From Ditylenchus dipsaci (Eukaryota; Nematoda; Chromadorea; Rhabditida; Anguinidae), in assembly GCA_004194705.1 (NCBI GenBank), contig SADC01000868.1, forward strand, positions 124,001 through 188,000: a DNA stretch of 64,000 bases, given 5' to 3'. The position numbers and the translations under genes were made by a program. Under the pieces are notes generated by a model. That model was given only the letters and a program-made list of their open reading frames with translations, was not told the origin of the DNA and did not search any database. Positions 22,367-34,047 of the stretch are shown piece by piece. Position 1 is the first letter of the stretch. Each line of letters begins with the position of its first letter.

Positions 22367-25300
22367 TCATTTGTCTTTGACAACAAAAAATCTGAAATTT
22401 CTCGTTTCTACATCCAGTTTGCAGGCTCTGATCTTCAAGTCTTTTGAAACCGATACACACAACTGGGTTAGATTTTTTTTCGAATCCAGCCTGCTGTGCG
22501 ATAGATCAAAGAACTTGAGTTGGTGGCAATTTCGCAGCACAATTTCCAATATACTTTCAGTGATTTGAGGGTGGTAGAGAATGTGTAATGCCTGAAACCA
22601 AAACGAATTTAAAAAATGGCTAAAAGGGCTTTTGAAGCCTTTTAAAGCAAAAATTTCACGGCTAAAATGCCCCAGGCAAAGTGGCACAGCCAACATACCC
22701 GGGCGAAATATACCATTTACCCCACCATTTTTATTTCGAGGCGTATTATATGTTAGGACAGAAACTCTAAACTACAAAAAAGGCAGGAAAGATTTTATGT
22801 ATACGCAGGCCTATCCTACGCCTAAGCAAAAAAATTTAACTTAAACATATTTTTGAGGACATCTCTAGTGTGGTGTGCAAGTAGTTGACAAAAATATATT
22901 TTTGTAAATAAATTTTAAAAAAATTCGAAAAGAATCAACAAAAGAAAAAAAAATCAACAACCAATCCAATTTTTCCAGCGACCACCCGAAGTAGGGGTCC
23001 CCAACACATATAGAGCCAAGATTTTTAAATTTTTAAATTTTGAAAAAATGCTTGGTAGTCCAAGCGAAACCGCTTATTGTGCATCAAAGTTTGATTTCAG
23101 GTATTTTTTTGTTTTACGCAAGATATCAACTTTACCTTTAGAGAAGGAATGCTCTCTATGATAGTTTCAAGGGCTCTATCTGTAAGGTAATCCATGCCAT
23201 ATAAGTGCAAATGCTCTAAGCTAATTAGAGTGGATAACTGAATCAGTGCCTGTTCGGTGCACTTTTCAACGCCCTTATTCTCTGCTAGACGCAGAAATTT
23301 CAGCTGACTGCACTTGCTGATGGACTGGAGCAAGGGACCTGTCAACAATTGTTTCATGTTTAGGTCCAGATGAACTAGTTGATTGAAATGAACTAGAGGG
23401 GATAGCTCGTAGTTCTCCTTTCCGTTAATCACTATTTTTCGGAGGCTAAAATAGTGAATTTTGATAGAATATTACCTATATTATTCTGGTCTGAAAAGTC
23501 TCAAAGTTCCGCAGCAATATTTTAGATGCAGTTTTTCAAAAATAGAGGGAAAATTTCTAACCATAGGGAACGGACTTTTCGAAGTGGCGTTATATTGAGG
23601 TTCGACTGCATGGTATAATTAAATAAAGTGATTTCTAGAAAACATACCATTTCAGTCCTTGAAGCAGCGTGTTCAAACCAGCTGAAGAGATATTCCAACT
23701 GTAATGTATACATTCCATCATAAAGCATTCCAAGTTGGGACATGCAAGGGTGATTTGGCGGATTTGGTCATCTGCTAATCCCATACAAAAAGACAATTCT
23801 AGACTTTTTAAGTTGGACGGCAGTCCTTTAAAGGATATCCCTTCTAGGTAACTATTGTGCAGTTCGAATATTTCCAGACTAGGGAATTGCTTGAACAGAC
23901 AGTCCAAAAAGGCTATCTAAAATAAACAACATGATGGCCGCTTAAGCCAAAATGGGAAAAACGGCTTACGTTTTTGGAGCCACACGAAATAGTAATACCC
24001 TTGAGATTTTTGAAGCGAACAGCAATTTTTTCCAAGGTTGTTTTTTTAACATCAAAATAAGAAATATCGAGATGGTGGAGCTGGTTGGCTGGGATTTTGT
24101 TGAGCACTCTTTGCAGACATTTAGATAAATTAGCTTGATTTGCTAGACTTGATAAATTCACTACTTTGATATACTTGACGCATCTTTTGATTAGACAACA
24201 CAGCTGCAAATACAAATCGAAAATTATTTTAAGCGATACAGTCGAGTCCCGCTAACCCGGCACCCCAAAAAGTTCGTTCCCGCCTTGGGTCCGACACTTT
24301 TTTTAACCCAATTTTCGAAGTATTTTTTCAATTGTGTTTTTACAGTCTGATAGCAAATATCGTGAGGATTCCGATTTTGCCGATCGTTTTTCAAAAACCT
24401 AATATTTTTGGCTCTAAAAGACCAAAACCCCGCTAACCCGGCACCCTTTTTAAAAATATGGTGCCGGTTAGCGGGTTTTGGTCTTTTAGAGCCAAAAATA
24501 TTAGGTTTTTGAAAAACGATCGGCAAAATCGGAATCCTCACGATATTTGCGATCAGACTGTAAAAACACAATTGAAAAAATACTTCGAAAATTGGGTTAA
24601 AAAAGTGTCGGACCCAAGGCGGGAACGAACTTTTTGGGGTGCCGGTTAGCGGGACTCGACTGTACAGGGGTTGCAAATCTTGTCTAACCAGTTGTTTTGA
24701 TTATAACTTTTTCGAATTTGCTTTTTTGACACTTGGTTTGTTGTTTTTGTGATAATAACTATTTTTTGTTGATTTTTAATAATGAGCCTTTCAATTGAGA
24801 AAAAAGGTTCCAACAACTTCCAACAATAAAATTGTTGGGTACGTGACACAATTTCGTCGGACCGAAATTTCGTCGCGACTGAAATTTCGTCGCATGTTGT
24901 GGTCAATGGGCATTTCGGGCATTTTCTGACTCAAAAGTTGATTTTTGAGAAAAAAAAATTTTGACCAAAATTCGACTTTTTGCCTTGGGGGACCAAGGTA
25001 AACCACCTTTTTCAGCGTCTTCTACCCCGTTTTGTCACTGGAACTGGGCAAAAAGAGACTCTATATGCATCTTATGATCAAGAGTCTTGCTCGGAATCAT
25101 GTCTAAGGTAAGTGAGTGCGCGCATCTCTAACTCTCAAGCCTTGAGATGCGCACACCCACATACCTTAGACACAAATCACTCGAAAGTGACTCTGGATGC
25201 ATAAAAATGTATGTATACCAGCGTTTATTTATGCGGTAGGCCCCAGTTAACAAAATTATGTTCAAATCCTATCTTTTTGGGGTCTCTAGGTACTCCTTCA

Positions 25301-26103
25301 GTTCAATTTATCGACGAAATTATGTCCGTGTCCGGAAATTGTTGACACTACTTGCTGATTTTTGTTGAAAATTAAAAGATTTTTTGGCACCAAAAATGTC
25401 TAGAATCAACCCTTTCTTAAAAATTCTCCGTAAAAGCGCAAGTCCGAAAAAGTTATAAGCAAAAAATGGAAATAGAAGGATGCCAAACCATTAATTTTAA
25501 AAGTATCTGAAACAGAAAAAGTATATTCCCATTTTAACCGAGTTATTAGAGATAAGCCATAAATAATATTTAAAAGTCAAATCATGAGTTTATCTCTGTT
25601 GCTAGTGAGCTATACCTAATTAATAGATGTACAGATGGGATTAAAAGAAAGTATGAAATCTAAAAAATAGAAATTTCTAACCTTACTAAAACACATTTTG
25701 TGGGCAGTGCGATCACAGGAAATTACGCTGTTAGCATCCACAGAGTTGTCTTGCTCCAGCTGTGCTTGCTAGAAACTGCTTGCCATCTTTTGCACACAGC
25801 TTCAATGCCCATTCTGTCAGCCACACTCAGCAACTCAAATATATGGACCTAAACATAATAAAGAAATATTTTTGTGTTGATCGACAAGTGTGTGAACGAC
25901 TACCAGAATTTCAGCTGGCAGTATTTCAATTCCTGTGTTTATTTTTTGACGTTTTTCGGAGATTTGGTTCTATAACTCAATGATTTGCTAAAGCATGACG
26001 AAGAAAAAGTATTTACTTCTGAAGTAGAAGTCGACAACCGAGCTCTCTTGCTTGTTTTAACCTTGCTGACCAAAGGTTTAGCAGGGCGCTTTCTAAGGTT
26101 CAT
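22367..26103 (-). CDS. F-box protein with leucine-rich repeats (FBXL type)
   Basis: Likely substrate receptor of an SCF ubiquitin ligase. The start ATG (26101-26103) opens MNLRKRPAKPLVSKVKTSKR, a basic nuclear-type N-terminus. The F-box is split by a 51-bp intron: LPAEIL (about 25905) joins VHIFELLSVADRMGIEAVCK (about 25850-25790), matching the LPxEIL..IF..L....VCKRW pattern. LRR exons follow at about 24204-23970 (LHHLDISYFDV, LKGITI), 23920-23640 (LKSLELSFCMGLADDQI), 23445-23105 (LVHLDLNM, LKFLRLAENKG, LEHLHLYGMDYLTDRAL) and 22595-22367 (LKFFDLSHSRLDSK). An A-run before the F-box lacks one base. An intron contains the pogo MITE 24239-24662. The C-terminal frame is uncertain. An acceptor-like TTTTTCCAG lies 23 nt before the ATG. 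Confidence 0.85.
24239..24662. mobile_element. Pogo/Tigger-like palindromic MITE, TA target duplication
   Basis: 424-bp palindrome starting CAGTCGAGTCCCGCTAACCC and ending with its inverse, flanked by TA (24237-24238; 24663-24664). The inner arms match the element at 2082-2470, but the outer terminus is CCGCTAACCCGG rather than CTATATAACG. Lies in an intron of the F-box gene. Confidence 0.9.
25044..25246 (+). ncRNA. Candidate structured RNA core (copy 2)
   Basis: Same order as copy 1: GACTCTATATGCA, the donor-like GTCTAAGGTAAGTGAGTG, a long hairpin, TCACT-CGAA-AGTGA (25177-25190) and the third hairpin at 25191-25222. That hairpin reads ATGCATA paired with TATGTAT. Relative to copy 1, one G-C has become A-T and one G-C has become G-T, with the 6-nt loop kept. 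It lacks the long outer palindrome of copies 1 and 3 and lies in an F-box gene intron. Confidence 0.4.
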
Positions 26104-26311
26104 GGTTGGGTTAATCTCTTGATATCTGGAAAAAGAAGACACTTTACATTTCGATGAAAGTGTAATAAATCAATCATTTTTTGCAAAAAATGTCAAAACA
26201 ATTGTGAATAGCTAGATTTATTGTATGGACATATGCGAAACCCATAATTATCATACTCGAGATAAGATTTCACAATCTTTAATTTGACTGAAAAAAATAG
26301 AATAAACCACT

Positions 26312-26471
26312 TACCGTATTTTTTCTATTAATCTGCCACCCTCTGAAAATCCTCCACCCATCATTTTTTGACTAGGATTTCAGAGTTAAGGCCATTTTTG
26401 ATTCACGATTTCGAAATTTTTCAGGGGTTGAACATTAATCTCCCATGGGGATTAGTAGATTTTATACGGTA
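26312..26471. mobile_element. TACCGTA-family MITE
   Basis: TACCGTATTTTTTCTATTAA left end and GTAGATTTTATACGGTA right end. It lies between the F-box and Jagunal genes, which point away from each other. The flanking 26480-27230 holds only unassigned AT-rich sequence and a G-run at 26628. Confidence 0.75.
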
Positions 26472-27233
26472 ATATAAGAGTTATAAAAAAGCTTGTTTGT
26501 TTCGGTTATCCGTAATGTAAAAGGGGAGAGGTCTGCCGAGTACGATAATGTAAAGTCTGCGTTTGTTGGTAGATTTCAACAACAACAGATGAAGAAAATA
26601 TAGCACAACACGACAACTCTGATTAGGTGGGGGAGGGGGGGGGTTCCTTATATTGGCTAGCAAAAGGGCGTGGAAACTATCGATCGGATAGACAGTGATT
26701 CACCAGTGTTATATTTCTATTAGTAAATATGCCTACACAATTAATAGCTACGCAAATAAAAAGTTGCTACATAAGTACCTAACACGCACCCACCAAATTC
26801 GGTAGGCTGTGCTTGAAATCTACCGTCAAAAGGTTCAAAATCTCGTCAAATTTTGTGCTGTTTTTATTACTCATGCATAAATTCAATTTTTTATTTGGTT
26901 GAAAAGGTGTGCTACCACGTTGACCAAAGTTAAAAAATGTTCTAACTAAAAATTGTCTTGCAAAGAAAGCTTCAAACTTGTTGTACTATTTCAAAAAGTG
27001 ATTTGCGCTTTGCTTTTTAATCAACGATCTTTGCTAAATCCTTAAGCCTTTTCTTGTAAAGCGCTCCACATGTATATGTAGTAATGCTACTGAATATCAA
27101 TGCTTTTATAACTTTTTTTGGGCGAATTCAAAAAAGTTTTCATAGCAAAACATCTTATTAAAATTATAGATGTGATAGATGTTATTTTTTATAATGAAAA
27201 ACCGAAAAATAAATAAATTTCAGATCATTTGAA

Positions 27234-29315
27234 ATGGCCTCAAAATCAGGTGCAAGACCCCAAGGAACAGGTGAGTGAGAAATTTGCCGCTTCTAATTTG
27301 TATCTCCCATAGTTATTTCTAAATTTTAGATGGATCAGACTTTCAGCACAGGCAGAAAGTGGCTACTAATTTTAAATATAGGTAGAAATATTTTTATTCA
27401 TCAGCAACGTTATTTGCTTTTTTTATTTATGCCAAATATTTTAGTGTTCAATATAAAATGTACATGAAATGCCTGTTGCCATCCATATGTTTGTTCTTTT
27501 TCAATGTGGGTGAAGGTTGGAGGTGAATTGCTGTTTAATGATCTCCGTGTCGTCAAACCTCCATCTCTTTGGGTCAAGTTGGATTTGCCTGCGGTATTTC
27601 TCGATTCGTCAACAGAAATAAAAAATGTATATGCTTTTAGGCATATCCATGGGAGCGTGTTTGGTGTTTCTCATTCATTCCAATTTTAATTGCGCTCGCT
27701 TCTTTCCCAAAAAACAAAGTAGGATTATCAAGAAAAAATTTACTATTCTTAATTTATGATGCTTTTAGGCGAATCTTTTGAGGTAGCCTTGAGTTTCTAG
27801 GATTACTGCGGGTCTCTTTGGTAGCAAAGTTACAACCGACTCTATATTTAACATACAACCGACGAGTTTATTCTCAACTAGGGTCCGACACTTTTTCAAC
27901 TTAATTTCGAAGTACTTTGCCAATTCTGATTCCTCTTACAAATTTTTAGGACTCCGATTTTACAAGTCGTTTCTGAGAAACACGACAATTTCACCATTAA
28001 GAATCGCAACTTTCTATTTAATTTAATCTAAAAGTTAGAATATTAAATCATTGGAAAAACGTAAATTTAAAAAACGCATAGGACTCAATAATATATAACA
28101 CCTTCAACAACGGGTAATATTTAATTTTGCTCTCCTAATTACTGAAAAATGCTCCCTTATTTGAGATTGAATTTTTCTTAATTTTTACGTTTATTCAAAA
28201 AAAATTACAACTGTCATGTAGCGCAAGATCTTAGCTTCCTATCGGGCTATCAAACTCCACTCAATCATTTGAAGAATCTAGAAATTAATAGGTTTGAAAA
28301 AATGTGAGAAAGACAAAAGTTGCATAATTTTAACCATACTTGCACGGCGGCCTGCGGCCGCCTTCCGCCGGCGGCCCGCCGGGTAAAATTGGCTATTTTG
28401 GAGCGCCGGCGGAGGCGGAGAAATTTTCAAAGTACGGCGGCGGCGTAGGCGGCGGCACTCAATTTTATAGACCTGCTTTTTATACACATTAATTACACCT
28501 TTTTGAAAAATTTTTTGATTTTATTAGGAACAATAACTGGTTAAGCATGTGTAAAAAGGATATCAAGGTGTTTAAAATATAATGTTCCTATTGCAAGAGA
28601 AATTTTTTCAAATAGAACTTACTTTTTCCCGACGTTCCACCTCCGCCGGCGGCCGCCGAGAAAAATTGGCACTTTCAAAAGGCCGGCGGCCGGCGCTCCG
28701 CCGGCGGAGGCAGCGAAATTTTGAAAATGCCGGCGGTGGCCGAGGTGGTGGCGCTCATTTTTGAAAATTTCCGGCGGAGGTGGCGGCGCTTTTTATTTTA
28801 GGATCGTGCTAATATGACAGGGTTATCGGGCTCGACTGTAATAGGAAATTCTACCAAAGGGGTCTGCAGTTTACCGTTACTTAGAAAACCCTAATTTAAC
28901 GTTCTTAGTTACCACTACTATGCTCAATTTCTTTTTGGAATTCTGCCTTGTGCAATTGGTATCGGCAGGTGAGCTGTTTATTGTGCTTTTAGAGAATTTA
29001 TCGATTAAAAATTTAGTCAATTACCTGAGCTTGTGGATTACATGAAAAATACCGTATGTGTAACTTGCTCAAGCAGTTAGCTTCAAAACTAGGAAAAGGT
29101 CAAGATTAAATTTCTAGAGTCCAGTACACCCACATTCAAAGGGCATTTTCCGATGGTTATTCTGTGGTAAGTTTCATATGTCTAACAGCTAAATCTATTA
29201 ATAAATATTTAGGTACATCTTTTTTTTGATCGCCTTTCAAATTCACGGCTTCGCAATGTATTTCTCTTACAATCTGCTGGCCAGCTGGAAGCCGGATTTG
29301 AAGAAAAAAGAATAA
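27234..29315 (+). CDS. JAGN1: Jagunal homologue (ER membrane protein)
   Basis: Jagunal is a four-helix endoplasmic reticulum protein needed for ER organisation and secretory traffic. Exons: 27234-27270 (MASKSGARPQGT), 27330-27381 (DGSDFQHRQKVATNFKY), 27445-27593, 27641-27718 (YPWERVW, FIPILIALASFPKN), about 28890-28967 (LSYHYYAQFLFGILPCAIGI), about 29022-29052 (SQLPELVDYMKNT), about 29120-29166 and about 29214-29315 (IAFQIHGFAMYFSYNLLASW, ending KPDLKKKE). The N-terminal GTDGSDFQHR block and the C-terminal lysine-rich ER-retention-like tail are family hallmarks. Single-base homopolymer errors are needed at about 27498 (extra T), 28905 (missing A) and 29222 (missing T). A TTTCAG acceptor lies 10 nt before the ATG. 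A GC-rich hAT-like repeat occupies an intron (28335-28816). Confidence 0.92.
28335..28816. mobile_element. GC-rich hAT-like element (CGGCGG words) in Jagunal intron
   Basis: Left end CATACTTGCACGGCGGCC, right end GATCGTGCTAATATG (partly inverted). Arrays of CGGCGGCGG/CCGCCGGCGG fill both arms (28345-28460; 28640-28795). The left end matches the element at 40722-41246, which has a clear duplication; none is visible here. Confidence 0.65.
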
Positions 29316-29671
29316 AACCAAATAATTTCGTTTGAATTTCCTCAATTATTGTTGCTTTTTAAAATTGTCTCAGCACTCAAGATATTTTTTAAGTTTTGGT
29401 GGCTAAACTTTATAAATTAAACACATCGAAAACTAATATCTTGTGAATCTGGAGATTTGATCGAAAAACTATGATGGCCCACGAATTTTCTAAATTATTC
29501 TATAAATCTCATAGTCAAACCTCTAAACAACATAACTTCAACACAAGCATGTTTTTTCATTTTTCCTTTTTTTCATAGCCTTTTTTAATATTTGAATCGG
29601 AAAGGCTATACAAGGGTAATATATTTTTACATGCAAATAAAAACCTATATTTTTATTGATGTAACTAAAAT

Positions 29672-29771
29672 GTTGCCCCTAAAATCTGAATTCTTGCCCC
29701 TTTTTTCTTTTTTTCGGTAATAAATTGCCGAAAAACAAAAAAGGGGCAATAATTCAGATTTTAGGGGCAAT
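29672..29771. repeat. Hairpin with TTGCCCCTAAAATCTGAATT arms
   Basis: About 100-bp perfect-looking hairpin whose arms are TTGCCCCTAAAATCTGAATT and its inverse, with inner GCCCCTTTTT and AAAAAGGGGC. Small MITE. The rest of 29316-31500 holds a TACCGTA-like left end at 29797 and nothing else that I can name. Confidence 0.7.
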
Positions 29772-30470
29772 TCAATTTGATCCTATTTTTATTTACCGTA
29801 CATTCTCTAATTAGAGACCAGGAAAGTTATTTCGCAAAGCTCTTTGTCGCCTTTTGAAAATCCCACGAGCTCCACCTATTCAGCCTTTTAAATTTTGGTT
29901 GAGCACCGAAAAATTTGAGATCGACCCTAAATTTTTCAGGTTTTCGATAGGGTTTAAAAATAAACCGACCGGTCGGCCAATCATAGCATAGTTAGTATCA
30001 CTCAAAAAATAAATGTTAAATTTTAGAGTGGAATCAAAATTTTAATGCATGCAAACAACATTATTATAATTTCGAAGTTTTAGGAATTGTTTGTTCCCGA
30101 TAATATTTCTAACTAAAAGCTATGTTTGCAACTGGATAAGGCTGGTTCTTTAACCTAATTTGTAATTATTGGCTGACTCTGTTTATTTAATTTGCGGCGG
30201 GTGTTGGTGTCCTGCTGTCTCGTTACTACTACTGCTTTCTTTCTTAATTTGTCATGACTTTTGGCTACTTCCATTATGCTTCAAGCAAAGTTGTTATAAA
30301 ACTGCATTTAAGATTTTATTTCACGATAAAGTGAGAGCTCACTGGATGTTCCTCCAAAATATAAAAAAGTGATTTCACATTCCTAAGCTCTCATACATCT
30401 GGGAATATAAGGCACAACAAAAAATAATAATCGTTTTAATAAAAAAAACTGAGTTTTTTTGGTTAAGAGC

Positions 30471-30674
30471 AGGGTTTCCAAACGTCTTTTATTTAAAGAT
30501 ATTTCCTTTATTTGGGACCTAAAGTCTTTAGAATTTTTGAAATTTCACGTCAAAATATTTATTTTCAGTACTCAAAACCCAATAAGCCCCTAAATAAAAT
30601 GGCACCTTTAACAAAATATCCTTTATTTCATAAAAAATGTCCTTTATTTTAAAGTTTTGAGTTTGAAGCCCTGC
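30471..30674. repeat. hAT-like element with CCTTTATTT words
   Basis: Left CAGGGTTTCCAAACGTC and right GTTTGAAGCCCTG are inverted; CCTTTATTT or its inverse repeats in both halves. No target duplication is visible. Related sequence lies at 8690 and 11680. Confidence 0.6.
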
Positions 30675-31502
30675 CTGAAAGAACATATCTTTGAGAGCTT
30701 TTAATAATTTACAAAAAAAAATTTCCTCTGCTTTTGCTCTTATAATGTTGTTACACCGGATTTTATTTATTTCTTTAAGCATGATAATTGGTTGCGTGGG
30801 AAAAATAATGAAAATGTGAAAAAACGGTAATTATAATCATGATTAACTTTGATATAAATTATCTTTGTATTTTCATATGGATGATACGTAAAAATGGCCA
30901 GATTAAAAAAAGTGCTCAGACAATGTGAAAAGCTCATTAATGTTTTGGTAAAGAAAGCAAAAATTTGTCATTTTTAAAGTTATAACGCCATCAGGTAGCC
31001 CTGAATTTCTAGTTTCTAACGAGGTATTATTTATTACAAAAGCTTTGCAAAATAGCACAAAATGAAAGTATGAAGGAAGTCAGAAAAATAAAATGATTTA
31101 TACTTTTACGTTTTTGTGCTATATTTCGCCTAAATGAAAAATATAAATAATATCTTGTTAAAAACTAGAATTGCAAGGCCACCTGAAGGTGTTACTACTA
31201 AAAAAAATTTGGCGTTTTCACTAAACGTTTTCACATGCTATGGGCACTTTTCCCCCAAAATCTGGGCACTTTTCCCTTGGTTTTACTCAGTTTTTTTTTA
31301 ATATTAAAGTTTATTGGACAAACAAGGCATTATACAATTGCACTTACAGTTTGAATCACAAATAAGTCTAAACTACACACTTTTTTATAATCACATTCCC
31401 TAAATGATCGATTAGCAATCAAGAAGTTACATAACAGAACAAAAAAATATATAGATTTAACAACAAGAGAGGAGAAAGAAGGAAAGTAAGGACCGATTTT
31501 TT

Positions 31503-31965
31503 TTAAGAAGCTTCACCGATTTTTGTTAAGTCTAATTTTTTCAAAGCCTGCTTAAAATGAATTGTGCTTTTTAAATTTAAAATGTCGGGATTAATTTTAT
31601 TCCACAGCTTTATAGTTCTACACAAAAACGCGTTGTGAGTGAAAGACTCATTAAATACAATGTGTGGATATCTGCGTTGGGAGCTGGTGATTTGGAAATA
31701 AGAATCCAGTTGAAAGTTCGACTTTTTAAACAAAATTTTGTAAAGCATAATAAGATCGAACATTAGTCGTCTTTCAAAAAGCGTTTTAAGACCACAAATT
31801 TTTACTCTTTGTTCATAAGATGTTTTTTTGTGCCCATATTTTTTCAAAGCTATTTTGGTGAAAATTTTTTGAACTTTTTCAACTCTGTTAGAGTCTTGTT
31901 TCGATTTAAGGTTCCAAACAGCTGTTGCATATTCAAGGTTAGGACGTATAGTTTCATATTAATGT
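31503..31965 (-). pseudogene. 3' fragment of a non-LTR retrotransposon reverse transcriptase
   Basis: The frame reads PNLEYATAVWNLKSK, then VEKVQKIFTKIALKKYG, then YEQRVKICGLKTLFERRLMF, LYKILF and LCRTIKLWNKINPDI. This is the C-terminal end of jockey/CR1-type reverse transcriptases: Y..R...L.L..L..RR...DL...YKI followed by R....WN.LP. No catalytic FADD block is present; the 5' part is missing. The frame ends at GEAS, followed by a run of A on the minus strand. Confidence 0.85.
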
Positions 31966-34047
31966 TCTCAAGATTGGTGGATATTGCGTTTCATAAGCTC
32001 TGATACGTTTGGGAATGAGGCACAAGGCTATTGCATTTCGCACTCTTATGGGCTAATCCTCTGCTTAGCCTTAAATCTTTTTATGTGCTTTAGAAAGATT
32101 GATTACACTGCTCATGACCACCACCGCCCACCTCAACTAATTTGATAAGTATTTTACAATAAAAATTTTAGCCAACTACAAAACAATTTAACTTATTTTG
32201 TTTGAGAAAATTCCTCAACTTACATGCTGTTAGAGTTGTGTTATGACTCAAGCTCTTTTTGTATCTTACAAAACATTTTTTTCCCAAGCAAATACACATA
32301 GCTGATTAATTAAAGAAGCAGCCGCAAAACTTGTACTCCTCTAATTTTACTCTTCAATTGGTTTTGTTTTGGCCTTGCTCTTATCCACACCGGCTCATTT
32401 ATCCATTATGTAAAGTGAGTAGGCAGCACAACGGAACATACAAATGCCTGCCACCACTAAGAGCTCACTACTCAAAACTCAAAAGAAAGTGGCCCCTCGC
32501 CCAGCCATGTATCAATGCATAGCTAAGAGGCAGTGCTGGGGGAGGGCTCTAACTCTGGCACAAACAAGAGGTGGATGCAGCAGCCAGTCAGCCAGACACT
32601 CACTCACTTAACCAACTTCAGTCAAAAAAGCCTACGGCACTCTAACGCTACTTTTTGTGTTTGAGCAAAAGGTGGCATAAGTGCTGCTGCCGGATCGATG
32701 AGGATGGCAGTCTTGGCTCTATTGAGTAGGAAGAGGAGTATGGCATGCACCTATTTGCTGTTGGCATCCAGGATGAGGCCAATTTTGGCTCTCCACTCCT
32801 TAGATACTAACTTGAGGGCTGGAGACGGGCCAGGTAGCAGACGTAGTGTTGTTGTTGGCTGTGGATGCAGCTTTTGCTTTTTCCTTACTTTTTTCTGTCC
32901 TTTTTAATAGCAACCACGAATGAGATTATTGCCCCTTCTGTTTGTAAAGCAATTACGTTCTTGTTCGGCCCTAAATGTTTTTTGTTGGGAAGAGTGAGAG
33001 TGGTTTAGTGCAAATCTTTTAGCTTTTTCTTAAATCAAATTGATCAAATTAATTGCTACACACAAATCTCGATACAAAATCACACCTTAGTACTGGATCG
33101 AAAGCAGGGATCTGAGATACGCTGAATTCTCGAAGTTATGATTTTAATGCCGAAAATTGTTTTGGCTGATTTTCGAGATAAATGCAGATTTTGGCGAATA
33201 AAAGGAAAATATTTAAAATCCGTATTTTTGTTGAACCTCATGAAGCTTAATTATGAATGCTTTTTGTCAGAGGATAAAATTAAAAAGAAATCTTTCAACC
33301 TAATAAAATAACTAGTTAAAATGGATAGTAGATGTTGTGGTCAGTCAGTTGATACAGGGCCAGTCAAAATTTCGCCAATTTTTTTTTGATTTTTTGTTTG
33401 CATTTTATTTGTTCTTTTATTTTTGTTCATTTTATTTATGACATCTTGGTATATAAAATTGTTATGATTAATGAAAGATAGGTCAAAAACACAATTTGAA
33501 GCAAAAAAATCGAAAAAATGACTATATATTTCGAATAACTCTGCAAATTAAAAAATATTGATTGACTACCTGCGGTTTCTTGTAAAATTTTCTTTCGGGT
33601 ACCAAACATTCTCTACCTTAAAAATTATTTCAGTTCGATTGTACAGTTTTAATTTTGCAGAAATGTCTCGAAATTTCAACGTTTTCAACGCAATTTTAAA
33701 AATCTTTATATTTCGGTTAAAATAATGTGAAAATAACAAAAAAGGGCTATATTTTGAGACGCTCGAAATGTCTGTTGTGAAGGCAATGTCTAAAAAGCAA
33801 TAAATAGTAGGATAAATTGCGTGCTTTGCGTTCTTTTTTGTTTCTCTTCCAAAGATTGCCAATTGCTAAGTCCAGCTAAATATTCAATCAATCTGAGGGT
33901 AGTATTGCAGGGCAATATATATTCATGCAATCTTCAGTGCTGCTCAAAGGAATACATAAATGGCAGGAGCAGGAGGGCGCTGGCTTAAAGGTGTCTAGGC
34001 GAACACATCTATCTCAAAAGCATTTATTTTCTGGATTAAAAGCTAGC
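31966..34047. other. Intergenic stretch, no gene recognised
   Basis: Contains short unrelated ORFs (32331, 32698, 33566 minus). 32330-32930 is less AT-rich than its surroundings and may be promoter or untranslated sequence. No domain, RNA or repeat family was identified. Confidence 0.4.

Noticed and set aside
31503..31847. Host gene on the minus strand with 114 residues
   Set aside because: The pattern is the C-terminal end of a LINE reverse transcriptase, continuous with an upstream frame to 31965.
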